Assembly: GCA_903899845.1 (NCBI GenBank)
Contig: CAIUKV010000001.1
Span: 1-38,952 of the forward strand
DNA: 38,952 bases
DNA from: an uncultured Actinomycetes bacterium
GTDB lineage: Bacteria; Actinomycetota; Acidimicrobiia; IMCC26256; PALSA-555
Direction of reading: 5' to 3'
Shown: one piece after another, positions 1 through 9,037 of the stretch
Numbering within the stretch: the first letter of the stretch is position 1
Layout of the letters: each line of letters opens with the position of its first letter
Notes under the pieces: model-generated
What the model saw: the letters and a program-made list of their open reading frames with translations, nothing else
The model's database searches: none
Told to the model about the DNA's origin: nothing
Program-made: the position numbers and the translations under genes

Positions 1-73
1 CGACGACGGTGCGCCCGACCACGACCGGGTCGAGGTCACGCCGGACCACCTCGACCTCAGGGAGCTCCGGCAT
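1..73 (-). CDS. mutM: Formamidopyrimidine-DNA glycosylase, N-terminal fragment (cut by window edge)
   Basis: Base-excision-repair glycosylase/AP lyase that removes oxidised purines such as 8-oxoguanine. Only the first 24 codons lie in the window. They start MPELPEVEVVRR, the hallmark N-terminus of the Fpg/MutM family, in which Pro2 is the Schiff-base nucleophile and Glu3 the catalytic acid once the initiator Met is removed. The ATG at 73-71 lies inside the 3' end of rnc in another frame, so the genes overlap by 17 bases. The rnc-mutM order is common in actinobacteria. The reading frame is open to the edge. Confidence 0.9.
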   Translation of the reverse strand, partial: MPELPEVEVVRRDLDPVVVGRTVV

Positions 74-821
74 CCCGCTCGAGCGCCGCCCACGCGGCCC
101 GGGCCGCTGCCTGCTCCGCCTGCTTCTTCGACCGACCCTGCCCGTGGCCACGGATCTCGCCGCCGATCGTGACCACGGCGAAGAACTGCTTCGAGTGGTC
201 GGGGCCCTCGGACCGGATCTGGTAGCGGGGCAACTGGTCGAACGCGCGGGTCGCGTACTCCTGCAGGCGCGTCTTGAAGTCGCCGCCGCCCGGCCCGGCC
301 GACCCCGCCTCGATCCGGTCGGCGAGCAGGCGCAGCACGAGCGCCGACGCCACCGCCCAGCCGGCGTCGAGGTACACCGCGGCGATGACCGCCTCCATCG
401 CGTCGGCGAGGATCGAGGGCTTCTCGCGACCGCCCGAGGCGTCCTCGCCCCGGCCGAGCACGAGGGTGGGCCCGAGCCCGACCTCCACCGCGAGCTCGGC
501 GAGGACCTCGGCGTTGACCACCCCGGCCCGCAGCTTGGCCAGCTCGCCCTCGGGCAGCTCGGGGTGGCGCCGGTAGATGTGGTCGGTGACGGCGAGCCCG
601 AGCACGGCATCGCCGAGGAACTCGAGGCGCTCGTTGGGGACGGCCGCCGGGTGCTCGGCGCAGTAGGACCGGTGGACCATCGCAGCGGCGAGCCGGTCCC
701 GGTCACCGAAGCGGTGCCCGAGCGCGTGCTGGAGCACGTCGAGCGGGTCGGGCACGTCGAGCGGGTCGGGCACGTCGAGCGGATCGGGACGGCCGGGCTC
801 GGCCGGACCCGGGTCGGGCAC
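57..821 (-). CDS. rnc: Ribonuclease III
   Basis: Double-strand-specific endoribonuclease acting on rRNA precursors and structured mRNAs. The 254-residue protein has the catalytic signature NERLEFLGDAVLG (about residues 63-75) with the metal-binding Glu and Asp, and a second acidic cluster around DAMEAVIAAVYLD. A double-stranded-RNA-binding domain fills about residues 180-250 (FKTRLQEYA, then GQGRSKKQAEQAAARAAW). The extreme N-terminus has an in-frame triplication of PDPLDV, encoded by an 18-base tandem repeat, ahead of the conserved start of the domain. It lies 12 bases after acpP, so it is probably in the same operon. The real start could be downstream of the repeat, but I see no better start codon. 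Confidence 0.95.
   Translation of the reverse strand: MPDPGPAEPGRPDPLDVPDPLDVPDPLDVLQHALGHRFGDRDRLAAAMVHRSYCAEHPAAVPNERLEFLGDAVLGLAVTDHIYRRHPELPEGELAKLRAGVVNAEVLAELAVEVGLGPTLVLGRGEDASGGREKPSILADAMEAVIAAVYLDAGWAVASALVLRLLADRIEAGSAGPGGGDFKTRLQEYATRAFDQLPRYQIRSEGPDHSKQFFAVVTIGGEIRGHGQGRSKKQAEQAAARAAWAALERDAGAP
735..788 (-). repeat. 18-bp tandem repeat, three copies, inside the rnc 5' end
   Basis: Three head-to-tail copies of an 18-base unit (plus-strand cacgtcgagcgggtcggg); the third copy has one substitution (gggtc to ggatc). The unit is a multiple of three, so copy-number change would keep the RNase III frame and vary only the number of PDPLDV hexapeptides. Confidence 0.9.
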
Positions 822-833
822 GGGGCGCCGGCC

Positions 834-1142
834 TCAGCCCGCGGCGCCCAGGCGGGCCACCACGTAGTCCACCGCGTCACCCACGGTCCGCAGCTCGGCG
901 AGGTCCTCGTCGTCGAAGGAGAAGCCGACCGTGCGCTCGCCGATGTCCTCCTCGACCAGCTCGACCAGCTCGATGAGGGCCAGCGAGTCGGCACCGAGAT
1001 CGTCGGCGAAGGACGCGTCGCGCGTGATCCGGTCCTCGTCGATCTCGAGGATCTCCGCGAGGCGCTCGCGGATCACGGCCAGGACCTCGTCGGGCCCGAG
1101 GTCGCCCCGCTCGACGTGGGTCTCAGCCGGCACGGCCCACAC
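834..1142 (-). CDS. acpP: Acyl carrier protein
   Basis: Carries growing acyl chains on a 4'-phosphopantetheine arm during fatty-acid synthesis. The motif DLGADSLALIELV holds the modified serine (DSL), and helix II acidic residues follow (LVEEDIGER). The 102-residue reading is about 20 residues longer than typical ACPs; the extra length is N-terminal (MWAVPAETHVERGDLG). The ATG at 1142-1140 lies inside the end of plsX (20-base overlap). An internal GTG a few codons later would shorten the protein and is a plausible alternative start. The plsX-acpP-rnc order is a classic lipid-synthesis cluster. Confidence 0.9.
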   Translation of the reverse strand: MWAVPAETHVERGDLGPDEVLAVIRERLAEILEIDEDRITRDASFADDLGADSLALIELVELVEEDIGERTVGFSFDDEDLAELRTVGDAVDYVVARLGAAG

Positions 1143-2130
1143 CCTCGCGCAGTCGGCTGACGACGTCGGCCCGGACGCAGGCCTCGGCGACGCGGGCCGC
1201 GCTCACGACCGCGGCGGCATTGGACGAACCGTGCGAGATCACGCACACCCCCTTGACCCCGAGGAGCACGGCACCCCCCGTGTGATCGGGATCGTAGGCC
1301 TGGGCGGCGTCGAGCAGCAGCGGGAGGATGACCTGGGCGGCCTCGCGGGCGGCGTCGTTGGCGTCGAGCGTGGCGAAGACCATGGTGGCGAGCGAGCGGA
1401 GGGCGGCCTCGATGCTCTTCAACGCGACGTTGCCGGCGAAGCCGTCGGTCACGATGACGTCGGCCCGTCCGGGGCGCATGAAGTCGCTGCCCTCGACGTT
1501 GCCCACGAACCCGGGCTCGTCCTGGAGGAGGTCGAACACCGTCTTGCGCAGGGTGTCGCCCTTCCCCGCCTCCTCGCCGTTCGAGAGCAGGCCGATCGTG
1601 GGGGCGTCGAGCCCGAAGCGGGCCCGGGCGTACACCCGGCCCATCCGGGCGAACTGCACCAGCCACTCGGGGGCGGCGTCGACGGTGGCGCCGGCGTCCA
1701 CGAGGATCTGCGGGTGGCTGCCCGGGACCGGGATGGGCACCGCGATGGCGGGGCGGGCCACCCCGGGCACGCGTCCCATGCGCAGGAGCGCCGCGGCCAT
1801 CGCGGCCCCGGTGTTGCCCGCGCTGATCATGGCGTCGGCCTCGCCGTCGCGCACCGCCTGGGCCGCCCGGACCACCGAGGCGTCCTTGCACCGCCGGACC
1901 GCGGAGGCCGGCTCGTCGTCCATCGCGATCACCTCACGGCAGTCGACGACCTCGAAGCCGTCGGGCAGCGCGCCGCCGGGGACGTGCGCCACGACCTCCT
2001 CGGCCCGGCCGTAGCACCGCACCGCGACGCCCAGCTCGGCCGCCGCCGCCAGCGCGCCCGCCACGATCTGGGCCGGCGCATGGTCGCCGCCCATCGCGTC
2101 GACGGCGACGGTGATCCGGTCTGCGGTCAT
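1123..2130 (-). CDS. plsX: Phosphate acyltransferase PlsX
   Basis: Peripheral membrane enzyme converting acyl-ACP and phosphate into acyl-phosphate, the acyl donor for glycerol-3-phosphate acylation in phospholipid synthesis. The 335-residue protein starts MTADRITVAVDAMGGDHAP, the family N-terminal signature, and contains ISAGNTGAAMAAA and SNGEEAGKGD, both conserved in PlsX. Length matches the family. It starts 19 bases after rpmF, and its stop lies inside acpP, consistent with one mRNA. Confidence 0.96.
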   Translation of the reverse strand: MTADRITVAVDAMGGDHAPAQIVAGALAAAAELGVAVRCYGRAEEVVAHVPGGALPDGFEVVDCREVIAMDDEPASAVRRCKDASVVRAAQAVRDGEADAMISAGNTGAAMAAALLRMGRVPGVARPAIAVPIPVPGSHPQILVDAGATVDAAPEWLVQFARMGRVYARARFGLDAPTIGLLSNGEEAGKGDTLRKTVFDLLQDEPGFVGNVEGSDFMRPGRADVIVTDGFAGNVALKSIEAALRSLATMVFATLDANDAAREAAQVILPLLLDAAQAYDPDHTGGAVLLGVKGVCVISHGSSNAAAVVSAARVAEACVRADVVSRLREGVGRAG

Positions 2131-2149
2131 CCCCCGCGCCCGCGCCGAC

Positions 2150-2329
2150 TCAGTCGACGTCGATGACCTGACGACCGCGGTAGTGCCCGCAGTTCCCGCA
2201 GACGCGGTGGGGCAGCTTGGCCGCGCCGCACTGCGGGCAGATCGACTTGGCCGGCAGCGCCAGCTTCATGTTGGCCGACCGCCGGGAGTGGGTCCGGCTC
2301 CGGGGGGTCTTGCGCTTGGGGACGGCCAT
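2150..2329 (-). CDS. rpmF: Large-subunit ribosomal protein L32
   Basis: 59-residue protein starting MAVPKRKTPRSRTHSRR, the usual L32 N-terminus, with two CxxC pairs (CPQC and CGNC) forming a probable zinc ribbon. The start is set by AAGGAG at 2340-2335, five bases upstream of the ATG; this ribosome binding site overlaps the TGA of the preceding DUF177 gene. The DUF177-rpmF-plsX arrangement is widespread in bacteria and links ribosome and lipid synthesis. Confidence 0.95.
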   Translation of the reverse strand: MAVPKRKTPRSRTHSRRSANMKLALPAKSICPQCGAAKLPHRVCGNCGHYRGRQVIDVD

Positions 2330-2339
2330 CAGGACTCCT

Positions 2340-2813
2340 TCATCGGATCTCGAGCGAGGACAGGGCCGCCCACCGCGGGTCGGTCGGCGGCTCGGTGGGC
2401 GTCTCGGTGGCCGGGTCGACCTCGACCCGGCAGGGCTCGGCGCAGTGCGGCGCCAGCGGCAGCTCGAGCAGGACGGTGTCGCGCACCAGCAGCTCGAGGT
2501 CGATCTCGTGCCCCTCGATCGGATAGGTCTCGCCGTCGATCGGGGTCGGCTCGTAGAGCTCGTCGGCGTGCAGGACGAGGGTCTCGCCGATCTCGGCCAG
2601 GCAGTAGCTGCACTCGGCCCGCCAGGTCGCCTCGACGTCGGCCCGCACCACGACGCCCTCGGAGACCCGCTCGAGCTGGGCCCGCACGGTGACCGGCCCC
2701 GGGATCGTCGCGGCCCCGGCCCCGAGGTCGTCGAGCGTCTCGGTCACCGTCACGGCGCGCCGCGACCCGGCACGGGCCAGGAGGTCGGCGATGTCGATGC
2801 GGAGTCCGGGCAT
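2340..2813 (-). CDS. DUF177 (YceD-like) protein
   Basis: Family of small proteins encoded next to rpmF and linked to 23S rRNA maturation in some bacteria and plastids; the exact role is not settled. The 157-residue protein has the family cysteine pairs, CSYC near residue 87 and CAEPC near residue 131, around an acidic segment (HADELYEPTPIDGE) and the typical IDLELLVRDTVLLELPLAPHC. The ATG at 2813-2811 (MPGLRIDIADLL) is chosen because it begins where family similarity begins; the frame stays open further upstream without recognisable sequence. Confidence 0.9.
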   Translation of the reverse strand: MPGLRIDIADLLARAGSRRAVTVTETLDDLGAGAATIPGPVTVRAQLERVSEGVVVRADVEATWRAECSYCLAEIGETLVLHADELYEPTPIDGETYPIEGHEIDLELLVRDTVLLELPLAPHCAEPCRVEVDPATETPTEPPTDPRWAALSSLEIR

Positions 2814-2886
2814 GGTCACGGGCCTCGGCGGCGGACGGAGCGGCTCGCCACGACCCTCGGGGGTCGCGGGCCGTGTCCCCGTGCGC

Positions 2887-2909
2887 CCGCCCGGTGGCCG
2901 GCCGGGCGG
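2887..2909. other. GC-rich hairpin between the sepIVA-like gene and DUF177
   Basis: A perfect 8-base stem, CCGCCCGG at 2887-2894 and CCGGGCGG at 2902-2909, with a 7-base loop. Without a T-tract it is not a classic terminator. On the minus strand it falls between a possible -10 box and the DUF177 start, so it may be a leader stem. Weak functional evidence. Confidence 0.4.
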
Positions 2910-2928
2910 CGTCTCGGATGGGGGGATA

Positions 2929-2934
2929 AAGGTA
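2929..2934 (-). promoter_or_regulatory. Possible -10 box (TACCTT) for the DUF177-rpmF-plsX-acpP-rnc run
   Basis: TACCTT read on the minus strand inside a short AT-containing island of an otherwise extremely GC-rich intergenic region. No convincing -35 box is seen 17 bases upstream. The predicted transcript would have a leader of about 110 bases containing the hairpin at 2887-2909. Confidence 0.3.
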
Positions 2935-2960
2935 GCAGGGGGGCCCGAGCCGGGCCGGGG

Positions 2961-3010
2961 TGCGCCGGGGTTCGCCGGGGTGCGCCGGGGTGCGCCGGGG
3001 TGCGCCGGTG
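2961..3010. repeat. 10-bp tandem repeat, five copies
   Basis: Five head-to-tail copies of tgcgccgggg with one substitution in copy 2 (ttcgccgggg) and one in copy 5 (tgcgccggtg). It ends three bases before the stop codon of the sepIVA-like gene, in the spacer before DUF177. A period of 10 bases would put each copy on the same face of the helix. Confidence 0.9.
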
Positions 3011-3013
3011 GGC

Positions 3014-4044
<1,031 letters not shown>

Positions 4045-4626
4045 TCAGACTCGTGCGGACAGCAGGTGCACGAGCGTATCCCCGTAGGTGCGCGCGAACC
4101 GGGGTTCCCAGGCCGGGGGCGCGCCGAGGGTGCCCCCGACCGGGCGCTCGACCACCACGAGGGCCCCCGGGGCCAGCCAGCCCGGGGCCGCCAGCCCCCG
4201 GAGGACCGCGTCGACCACCGGGTCGGCGGTCTCGTAGGGGGCGTCGCAGCAGACCAGGCCGAACGGGGCCTCCGCCGGGGGGGCGCCGGCGAGGAAGCGG
4301 GCGACGTCGACGGCGAGCACCCGGGCCGAGGCCGCGAACCCGGTGTGCTCGAGGTTCCGACGGGCCACGGCCGCCTCGCGCCGGTCGTGCTCCACCAGCA
4401 CGGCCCGGGCGGCCCCCCGCGAGAGGGCCTCCACCGCCAGCGCGCCGGTACCCGCGTAGAGGTCGAGGACGGTGGCGTCGCGCACCGCGGGGCCGATCGC
4501 GGAGAACACCGCCTCGCGCACCCGCTCGGCGGTGGGTCGCGTCGCCGCGCCGGCGGGCGACTCCAGGCGCAGTCCCCCGGCCGATCCCGCCACCACCCGG
4601 AGCCGCCCCGACCGCCCGCTGCGCAC
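4045..4626 (-). CDS. rsmD: 16S rRNA (guanine966-N2)-methyltransferase RsmD
   Basis: SAM-dependent methyltransferase for G966 of 16S rRNA. The 193 residues include the SAM-binding motif VLDLYAGTGALAVEALSRGA (about 53-72) and the N-terminal family signature RVVAGSAGGLRL followed by RPTAERVREAVFS. The catalytic (D/N)PPY motif reads DAPY here (codons at 4245-4234), an unusual substitution. GTG start at 4626, three bases after the recG stop. Context with coaD and recG supports the assignment. Confidence 0.92.
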   Translation of the reverse strand: MRSGRSGRLRVVAGSAGGLRLESPAGAATRPTAERVREAVFSAIGPAVRDATVLDLYAGTGALAVEALSRGAARAVLVEHDRREAAVARRNLEHTGFAASARVLAVDVARFLAGAPPAEAPFGLVCCDAPYETADPVVDAVLRGLAAPGWLAPGALVVVERPVGGTLGAPPAWEPRFARTYGDTLVHLLSARV

Positions 4627-4629
4627 CGG

Positions 4630-6792
4630 TCAGGCCTTGAACAGGAACTCGACCGCGTCGCCGAGGAGGTCCTCGACCTCGGCGCGCAGCACGGCGTGGT
4701 CGCGGAGGTCGGGATCGGCGTCGAGCAACGCCTCGGCCACGGCCCGGGCCTCCACCACGACGGGCTCGTCGCGCGGGAGCCGGCCGAGCCGCAGGTCGGT
4801 CCAACCGCTCTGACGCTCCCCGAACACCTCGCCCGCCCCCCGGATCTCGAGGTCGCGCTCCGCGAGGGCGAACCCGTCGGCCGTGGTGCGCATCGCCTCC
4901 ATGCGGGCCACGCCGTCGGGGGTGCGCGGGTCGGCGAGCAGGAAGCAGACCGAGGCGTGCGCGCCCCGGCCGATGCGGCCCCGCAGCTGGTGGAGCTGCA
5001 AGAGCCCGAAGCGGTCGGCGTCCTCGACCACCATCACGGTGGCGTTGGGGACGTCGACCCCGACCTCGATGACCGACGTCGCGACGAGGACGTCGAGGGC
5101 GCCCTCGCGGAACGCAGCCATGGTCGCCTCCTTGTCGGCCCCGGCCATCTGCCCGTGGAGCAGGCCGATGCGGAGACCGGCGAGGTCGCCCGACGCGAGC
5201 CGCTCGTGCTCCTCGGTCGCCGCCTTCGCCTCGAGCTTGGCCGAGCCCTCCACGAGCGGACACACCACGTAGGCCTGGCGGCCGGCCGCGACCTCGGCCC
5301 GGACCCGCTCGTACACCGCCCGGCGGGCGTCGGGGTCGGCCCCCACCACCTCGGTCACGATGGGCGCCCGGCCCCGGGGCAGCTGCCGCAGCTCGGAGCG
5401 GTCGAGGTCGCCGTAGATCAGCATCGCCGCGGTGCGCGGGATCGGGGTGGCGGTCATCACGAGCACGTCGGGCGTGGTGCCCCCGGTGCCCGCGCCCGAG
5501 CGGAGCAGGGCCCGCTGCTCCACCCCGAACCGGTGCTGCTCGTCGATCACCGCCACGCCGAGTGCGGCGAAGGCGACGCCCTCGGAGATGAGGGCGTGCG
5601 TGCCGATCAGCACGTCGACCTCGCCCCGGCCGAGCGCGTCGAGGATCCGGCGCCGCTCGGCCGCCGGGGTCCGGCTGGTGAGGAGCTCGATGCGCAGGGG
5701 ACGGGCGCCGAGGAGACTCCCCGGTTCGGGGACGGTGAGGTCGGCGACCAGCGCCCGCACGGTGAACCAGTGCTGCTCGGCGAGCACCTCGGTCGGCGCC
5801 ATCAGCGCACCCTGGTACCCGCCCTGGACGGCGACGAGGAGCGCGCTGCACGCGACGACGGTCTTGCCCGAGCCCACCTCCCCCTGGAGCAGGCGGTGCA
5901 TGGGCGCCGGGGCGGCGAGGTCGGCGAGGATCTCGTCGAACGCGGCGCGCTGACCGTCGGTCAGGGGGAACGGCAGCGCGGCGTGGAAGGCGGCGACGAG
6001 CGGACCGTCGGTGCGGTGCACGACCCCCCGCCCCTCCCGCTCGTCGCGGCGCTTCCGGGCGACGAGGCCCACCTGCATGCGCAGGAACTCGTCGAAGGTG
6101 AGCCGTCGGGTCGCGGCACCGACCTCGTCGAACGTGGCCGGGCGGTGGATCTGCCCGAACGCGGTCGTGCGGTCGACCAGGCCGAGCCGGTTCCGGAGCT
6201 CCGGGTCCAGGGGGTCGGCGAAGCCGCGGGCCCGGGCCCGGTCGAGCGCCTCGCCGACGGCCTTGCGGATCTGCCACGACTGCACGTCGGCCTTGCCCGA
6301 CGCCGGGTACACGGGCACGAGCACGCCGGTGGCGGCTCCCGGAGCGCCGGGCTCCTCGAGGACGTCGACGACCGGGTTGGTCATCTGCACGCGGCCCCGG
6401 TAGTGCTCGACCTTCCCGAAGACGGCCGCTTCGGTGCCGACCGGGAGCTGGCGCTCGCGCCAGGCCTGGTTGAAGAACACGCACCGCAGCGACGACGACC
6501 CGTCGGAGACGTCGACCTCCACCATGGCCCGGCCGTTGCGGGTCCGGCGGCCCGCCGACCGCTGGACCCGGCCCGCGACGGTGGCCTCCTCCCCCACCTC
6601 GAGCGCACCGATCTCCTGGCGGTTGCGGCGGTCGTGGTAGCGGCGGGGATAGTGCGTGAGGAGGTCGCCGACCGTGGCGATCCCCATCTCCTCGAGCCGG
6701 TCGGCCGACCGGGGCCCGACCTGCTTGAGGTCGGCGACCGGGATCGCGCGGAGGTCCCGGAGCGTGAGCGGCGGCCGGACCGGCGCCGTCAC
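4630..6792 (-). CDS. recG: ATP-dependent DNA helicase RecG
   Basis: Branch-migration helicase that processes stalled forks and recombination intermediates. The 720 residues contain an N-terminal wedge/OB region (about 60-145), Walker A GEVGSGKT (304-311), the RecG-specific DEQHRFGV box (from 417), motif III TATPIPRT, and the C-terminal helicase lobe with VATSVIEVGVDVPNATVMVVEDADRFG split over two conserved motifs, then QLRGRIGRG. The GTG start at 6792 overlaps the stop of the DhaL-type gene as GTGA; the open frame continues upstream only as a shadow of that gene. Confidence 0.97.
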   Translation of the reverse strand: MTAPVRPPLTLRDLRAIPVADLKQVGPRSADRLEEMGIATVGDLLTHYPRRYHDRRNRQEIGALEVGEEATVAGRVQRSAGRRTRNGRAMVEVDVSDGSSSLRCVFFNQAWRERQLPVGTEAAVFGKVEHYRGRVQMTNPVVDVLEEPGAPGAATGVLVPVYPASGKADVQSWQIRKAVGEALDRARARGFADPLDPELRNRLGLVDRTTAFGQIHRPATFDEVGAATRRLTFDEFLRMQVGLVARKRRDEREGRGVVHRTDGPLVAAFHAALPFPLTDGQRAAFDEILADLAAPAPMHRLLQGEVGSGKTVVACSALLVAVQGGYQGALMAPTEVLAEQHWFTVRALVADLTVPEPGSLLGARPLRIELLTSRTPAAERRRILDALGRGEVDVLIGTHALISEGVAFAALGVAVIDEQHRFGVEQRALLRSGAGTGGTTPDVLVMTATPIPRTAAMLIYGDLDRSELRQLPRGRAPIVTEVVGADPDARRAVYERVRAEVAAGRQAYVVCPLVEGSAKLEAKAATEEHERLASGDLAGLRIGLLHGQMAGADKEATMAAFREGALDVLVATSVIEVGVDVPNATVMVVEDADRFGLLQLHQLRGRIGRGAHASVCFLLADPRTPDGVARMEAMRTTADGFALAERDLEIRGAGEVFGERQSGWTDLRLGRLPRDEPVVVEARAVAEALLDADPDLRDHAVLRAEVEDLLGDAVEFLFKA

Positions 6793-8459
6793 TCGACCCC
6801 GACGAGGAACGGGTAGAGCGGCTGCCCGCCGACGTGCACCTCCACCTCCACGTCGGGGTGGGCGGCGGCGAGGTGGTCGCGCACCGCGTCGATCTCGGCC
6901 GGCGAGACCCCGTCGCCGACGAGGACGGTCACCAGCTCCGCCCCGGGGACGAGCAGCTCGTCGAGCACCCCCCGCACCGCGCCGACCGCCGAGTCGGTGC
7001 AGGTCCCGATCCCCGCCCGGGTGATGCCGATCCAGTCGCCCGCCGCGATCGGGCCGCACTCGGCCCGGCTGTCGCGCACGGCGCGGGTGACCTCGCCCGT
7101 GCGCACCCGGGCCGCGGCCGCGGCCATCGCCTCGGCGTTCGCGTCGGCCCCGGTCTCGGGATCGAAGTCGAGCAGGGCGGTGAGCGCCTCCACCACCGAA
7201 CGCGTCGGGACGACGTGGGCGGGCCGCCCGGCCAGGGCGGCGGCCTGCTCGGCGACGGGGACGATGTTCTTGTTGTTGGGGAGCACCACGACCGATCCCG
7301 CGGCGCAGCGGTCGATCGCGGTCAGGATCTCCTGGGTCGAGGGGTTCATCGACTGCCCGCCGGGCACGACGACGGTCACCCCGAGGCCACGGAGGAGCGC
7401 GTCGATCCCCTCGCCGGTGGCCACCGCGACCACCGCGGCGACGGGGATCCCGGTCGCCCCGGTCGCCCCGGCCACCCAGTCGGCCTCGAGCGCCTCGACC
7501 TGCTCCCACAGGTCGGTGACGTGGATGCGGCTCGGGCGGCCGGCGGCGATGCCGGCCTCGACCGCGGCGCCGATGTCGTCGGTGTGCACGTGGCAGTTCC
7601 AGACGCCGTCGCCGCCGACCACGACGATCGAGTCGCCCAGCGCGTCCCACGCGCTCCGGAACGCCGCGACCCGCTCGTCGGCGTCGGGGGCGTCGCAGGC
7701 GAGGAGGAACATCACCTCGTAGCGCGGACCCTGCCCCCGGGCGGCCGCCGGGGCCCGGGTCGGGACCGGGGCGGCGGTCGCCCCCACCACGCTCGGCTCG
7801 GGCAGCGTCCGTCCGTCGAGCACGTGGAGCCAGGCGTCGAACAGGAGCGCCAGGCCCCGGCCGCCGGCGTCGACCACCCCGGCCTCCGCGAGCACGGGCA
7901 GCTGCTCCGGGGTGCGGGCCACGGCGGCGTAGGTCGCCTCCCGTACCGCCTCGACCACCGGCGTGCAGGTCCCGGCCCGGTCGGCCACCGCCGCGGCGGC
8001 GTCGGCCCCGGCCCGGACGACGGTCAGGATCGTCCCCTCCACCGGATGGAGCACCGCGGCGTACGCGGCGTCGGCCGCCGCCTGCAGGCCGCCCGCCACA
8101 TCGCCCGGGCCGATGCGGCCGGCGTCGGCGAAGGTCGCGCACAGCCCGCGCAGGATCTGCGAGAGGATCACCCCGGAGTTGCCCCGGGCCCCCATCAGCG
8201 AGCCGTGGGCGATCGCCCGGCAGACCGGACCGAGCCCCGCCGCGGCGTCGACCGGGGCGATCTCGTCGAGGACCGACTCGAGGGTGAGGGCCATGTTGGT
8301 CCCGGTGTCGCCGTCGGGCACCGGGTACACGTTGGCCCGGTTGAGCTCCTCCTGGTGGGTGCGCAGGAGGTCGCGGTAGACGTGCACGACCCGGGCCAGC
8401 GCGACGCCGTCGCCCCCGGCCCCCGTTCCCTCCGCTGGTCCCTCCGCTGCCGCGCCCAT
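6789..8459 (-). CDS. DhaL-domain protein (FakA/YloV-like)
   Basis: 556 residues. The N-terminal DAK2/DhaL kinase domain has [14 protein letters not shown] (metal/ATP-binding aspartates) and [12 protein letters not shown]; the C-terminal half, with [14 protein letters not shown] and LPNNKNI, matches the DAK1-2 region of FakA-type proteins. FakA phosphorylates fatty acids delivered by FakB proteins. No FakB is nearby, so the substrate is inferred from the family. The gene precedes recG, as in mycobacteria and many Gram-positives. A TACGAT box at 8474-8469 ends nine bases before the ATG, so the leader would be very short. Confidence 0.88.
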   Translation of the reverse strand: MGAAAEGPAEGTGAGGDGVALARVVHVYRDLLRTHQEELNRANVYPVPDGDTGTNMALTLESVLDEIAPVDAAAGLGPVCRAIAHGSLMGARGNSGVILSQILRGLCATFADAGRIGPGDVAGGLQAAADAAYAAVLHPVEGTILTVVRAGADAAAAVADRAGTCTPVVEAVREATYAAVARTPEQLPVLAEAGVVDAGGRGLALLFDAWLHVLDGRTLPEPSVVGATAAPVPTRAPAAARGQGPRYEVMFLLACDAPDADERVAAFRSAWDALGDSIVVVGGDGVWNCHVHTDDIGAAVEAGIAAGRPSRIHVTDLWEQVEALEADWVAGATGATGIPVAAVVAVATGEGIDALLRGLGVTVVVPGGQSMNPSTQEILTAIDRCAAGSVVVLPNNKNIVPVAEQAAALAGRPAHVVPTRSVVEALTALLDFDPETGADANAEAMAAAAARVRTGEVTRAVRDSRAECGPIAAGDWIGITRAGIGTCTDSAVGAVRGVLDELLVPGAELVTVLVGDGVSPAEIDAVRDHLAAAHPDVEVEVHVGGQPLYPFLVGVE

Positions 8460-8511
8460 CGCCGCTGGATCGTACCCAGCGCCGGGGTGACCGGTGGCGG
8501 GGTCGCGCTGC

Positions 8512-8517
8512 TACGCT
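8512..8517 (+). promoter_or_regulatory. rpmB: Probable -10 box (TACGCT) of rpmB
   Basis: TACGCT in the 95-base divergent spacer between the DhaL-type gene and rpmB. Transcription from about 8524 would give a 30-base leader containing the purine-rich gagagag before the rpmB ATG. GTGACC at 8487-8492 could be a weak -35 box, though the 19-base spacing is long. Confidence 0.45.
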
Positions 8518-8554
8518 CCTCGTCCGCCCGTCCGGAACGATCGAGAGAGCCCCC

Positions 8555-8743
8555 ATGGCGTCCGTGTGCCAGATCTGCGGCAAGCAGCCCCGCTTCGGGA
8601 TGCAGCTCAGCCACTCCCACCGCCGGACGAAGCGCCGCTGGAACCCCAACGTCCAGAAGGTCCGGGCCGTCGTGAACGGGGCCCCCCGTCGCCTGCACGT
8701 GTGCACCGCCTGCCTCAAGGCGGGCAAGGTGCAAAAGCCCTGA
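8555..8743 (+). CDS. rpmB: Large-subunit ribosomal protein L28
   Basis: 62-residue protein, [32 protein letters not shown], diagnostic of L28, with CxxC pairs near residue 5 (CQIC) and residue 50 (CTAC), consistent with the zinc-binding form. Divergent from the DhaL-type gene, as in mycobacteria. A small OB-fold-like gene follows 14 bases later. Confidence 0.95.
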   Translation: MASVCQICGKQPRFGMQLSHSHRRTKRRWNPNVQKVRAVVNGAPRRLHVCTACLKAGKVQKP

Positions 8744-8757
8744 CCCGGGAGCCCGGC

Positions 8758-8988
8758 GTGCAAGGCGTGGTCCGCATCTACGACCCCCAGACCGGCGAGG
8801 GCGTCATCCTCGGCGACTCCGACCGGGCCGAGTACGTGCTCGCCCGGGGTGCGCTCGACGGATCGCTGTTCCGGATGCTGCGCCAGGGCCAGCGGGTGAA
8901 CTTCGAGGTGGACGGCGACGGCCGGGCCGTGCGGGTCCGGATCGGGAGCGAGGCCGACATGGGCCTGCCCCCGAACGTCGAGCTCTGA
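8758..8988 (+). CDS. Small cold-shock/OB-fold-like protein
   Basis: 76 residues with GTG start; gggag at 8747-8751 sits six bases upstream. The sequence [17 protein letters not shown] resembles the first strands of a cold-shock domain (GxVxxFxxxxGxGFI) but lacks the aromatic RNP motifs in standard form. [14 protein letters not shown] then matches the later strands (xxGQxVxFxV). A nucleic-acid-binding role is inferred. It lies 14 bases after rpmB, so it is probably co-transcribed. A GTG four codons in is an alternative start. Confidence 0.65.
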   Translation: MQGVVRIYDPQTGEGVILGDSDRAEYVLARGALDGSLFRMLRQGQRVNFEVDGDGRAVRVRIGSEADMGLPPNVEL

Positions 8989-9037
8989 TCGCCGGGGCGG
9001 CGGCCGGGTCCACGCCGCCGGGGCCGCCCACGCCGCC

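Noticed and set aside
6793-8763. Upstream extension of the recG frame (over 650 codons)
   Set aside because: Lies in another frame of the DhaL-type gene and rpmB, with Arg/Gly low-complexity translation. The conserved RecG N-terminus begins at the GTG at 6792.
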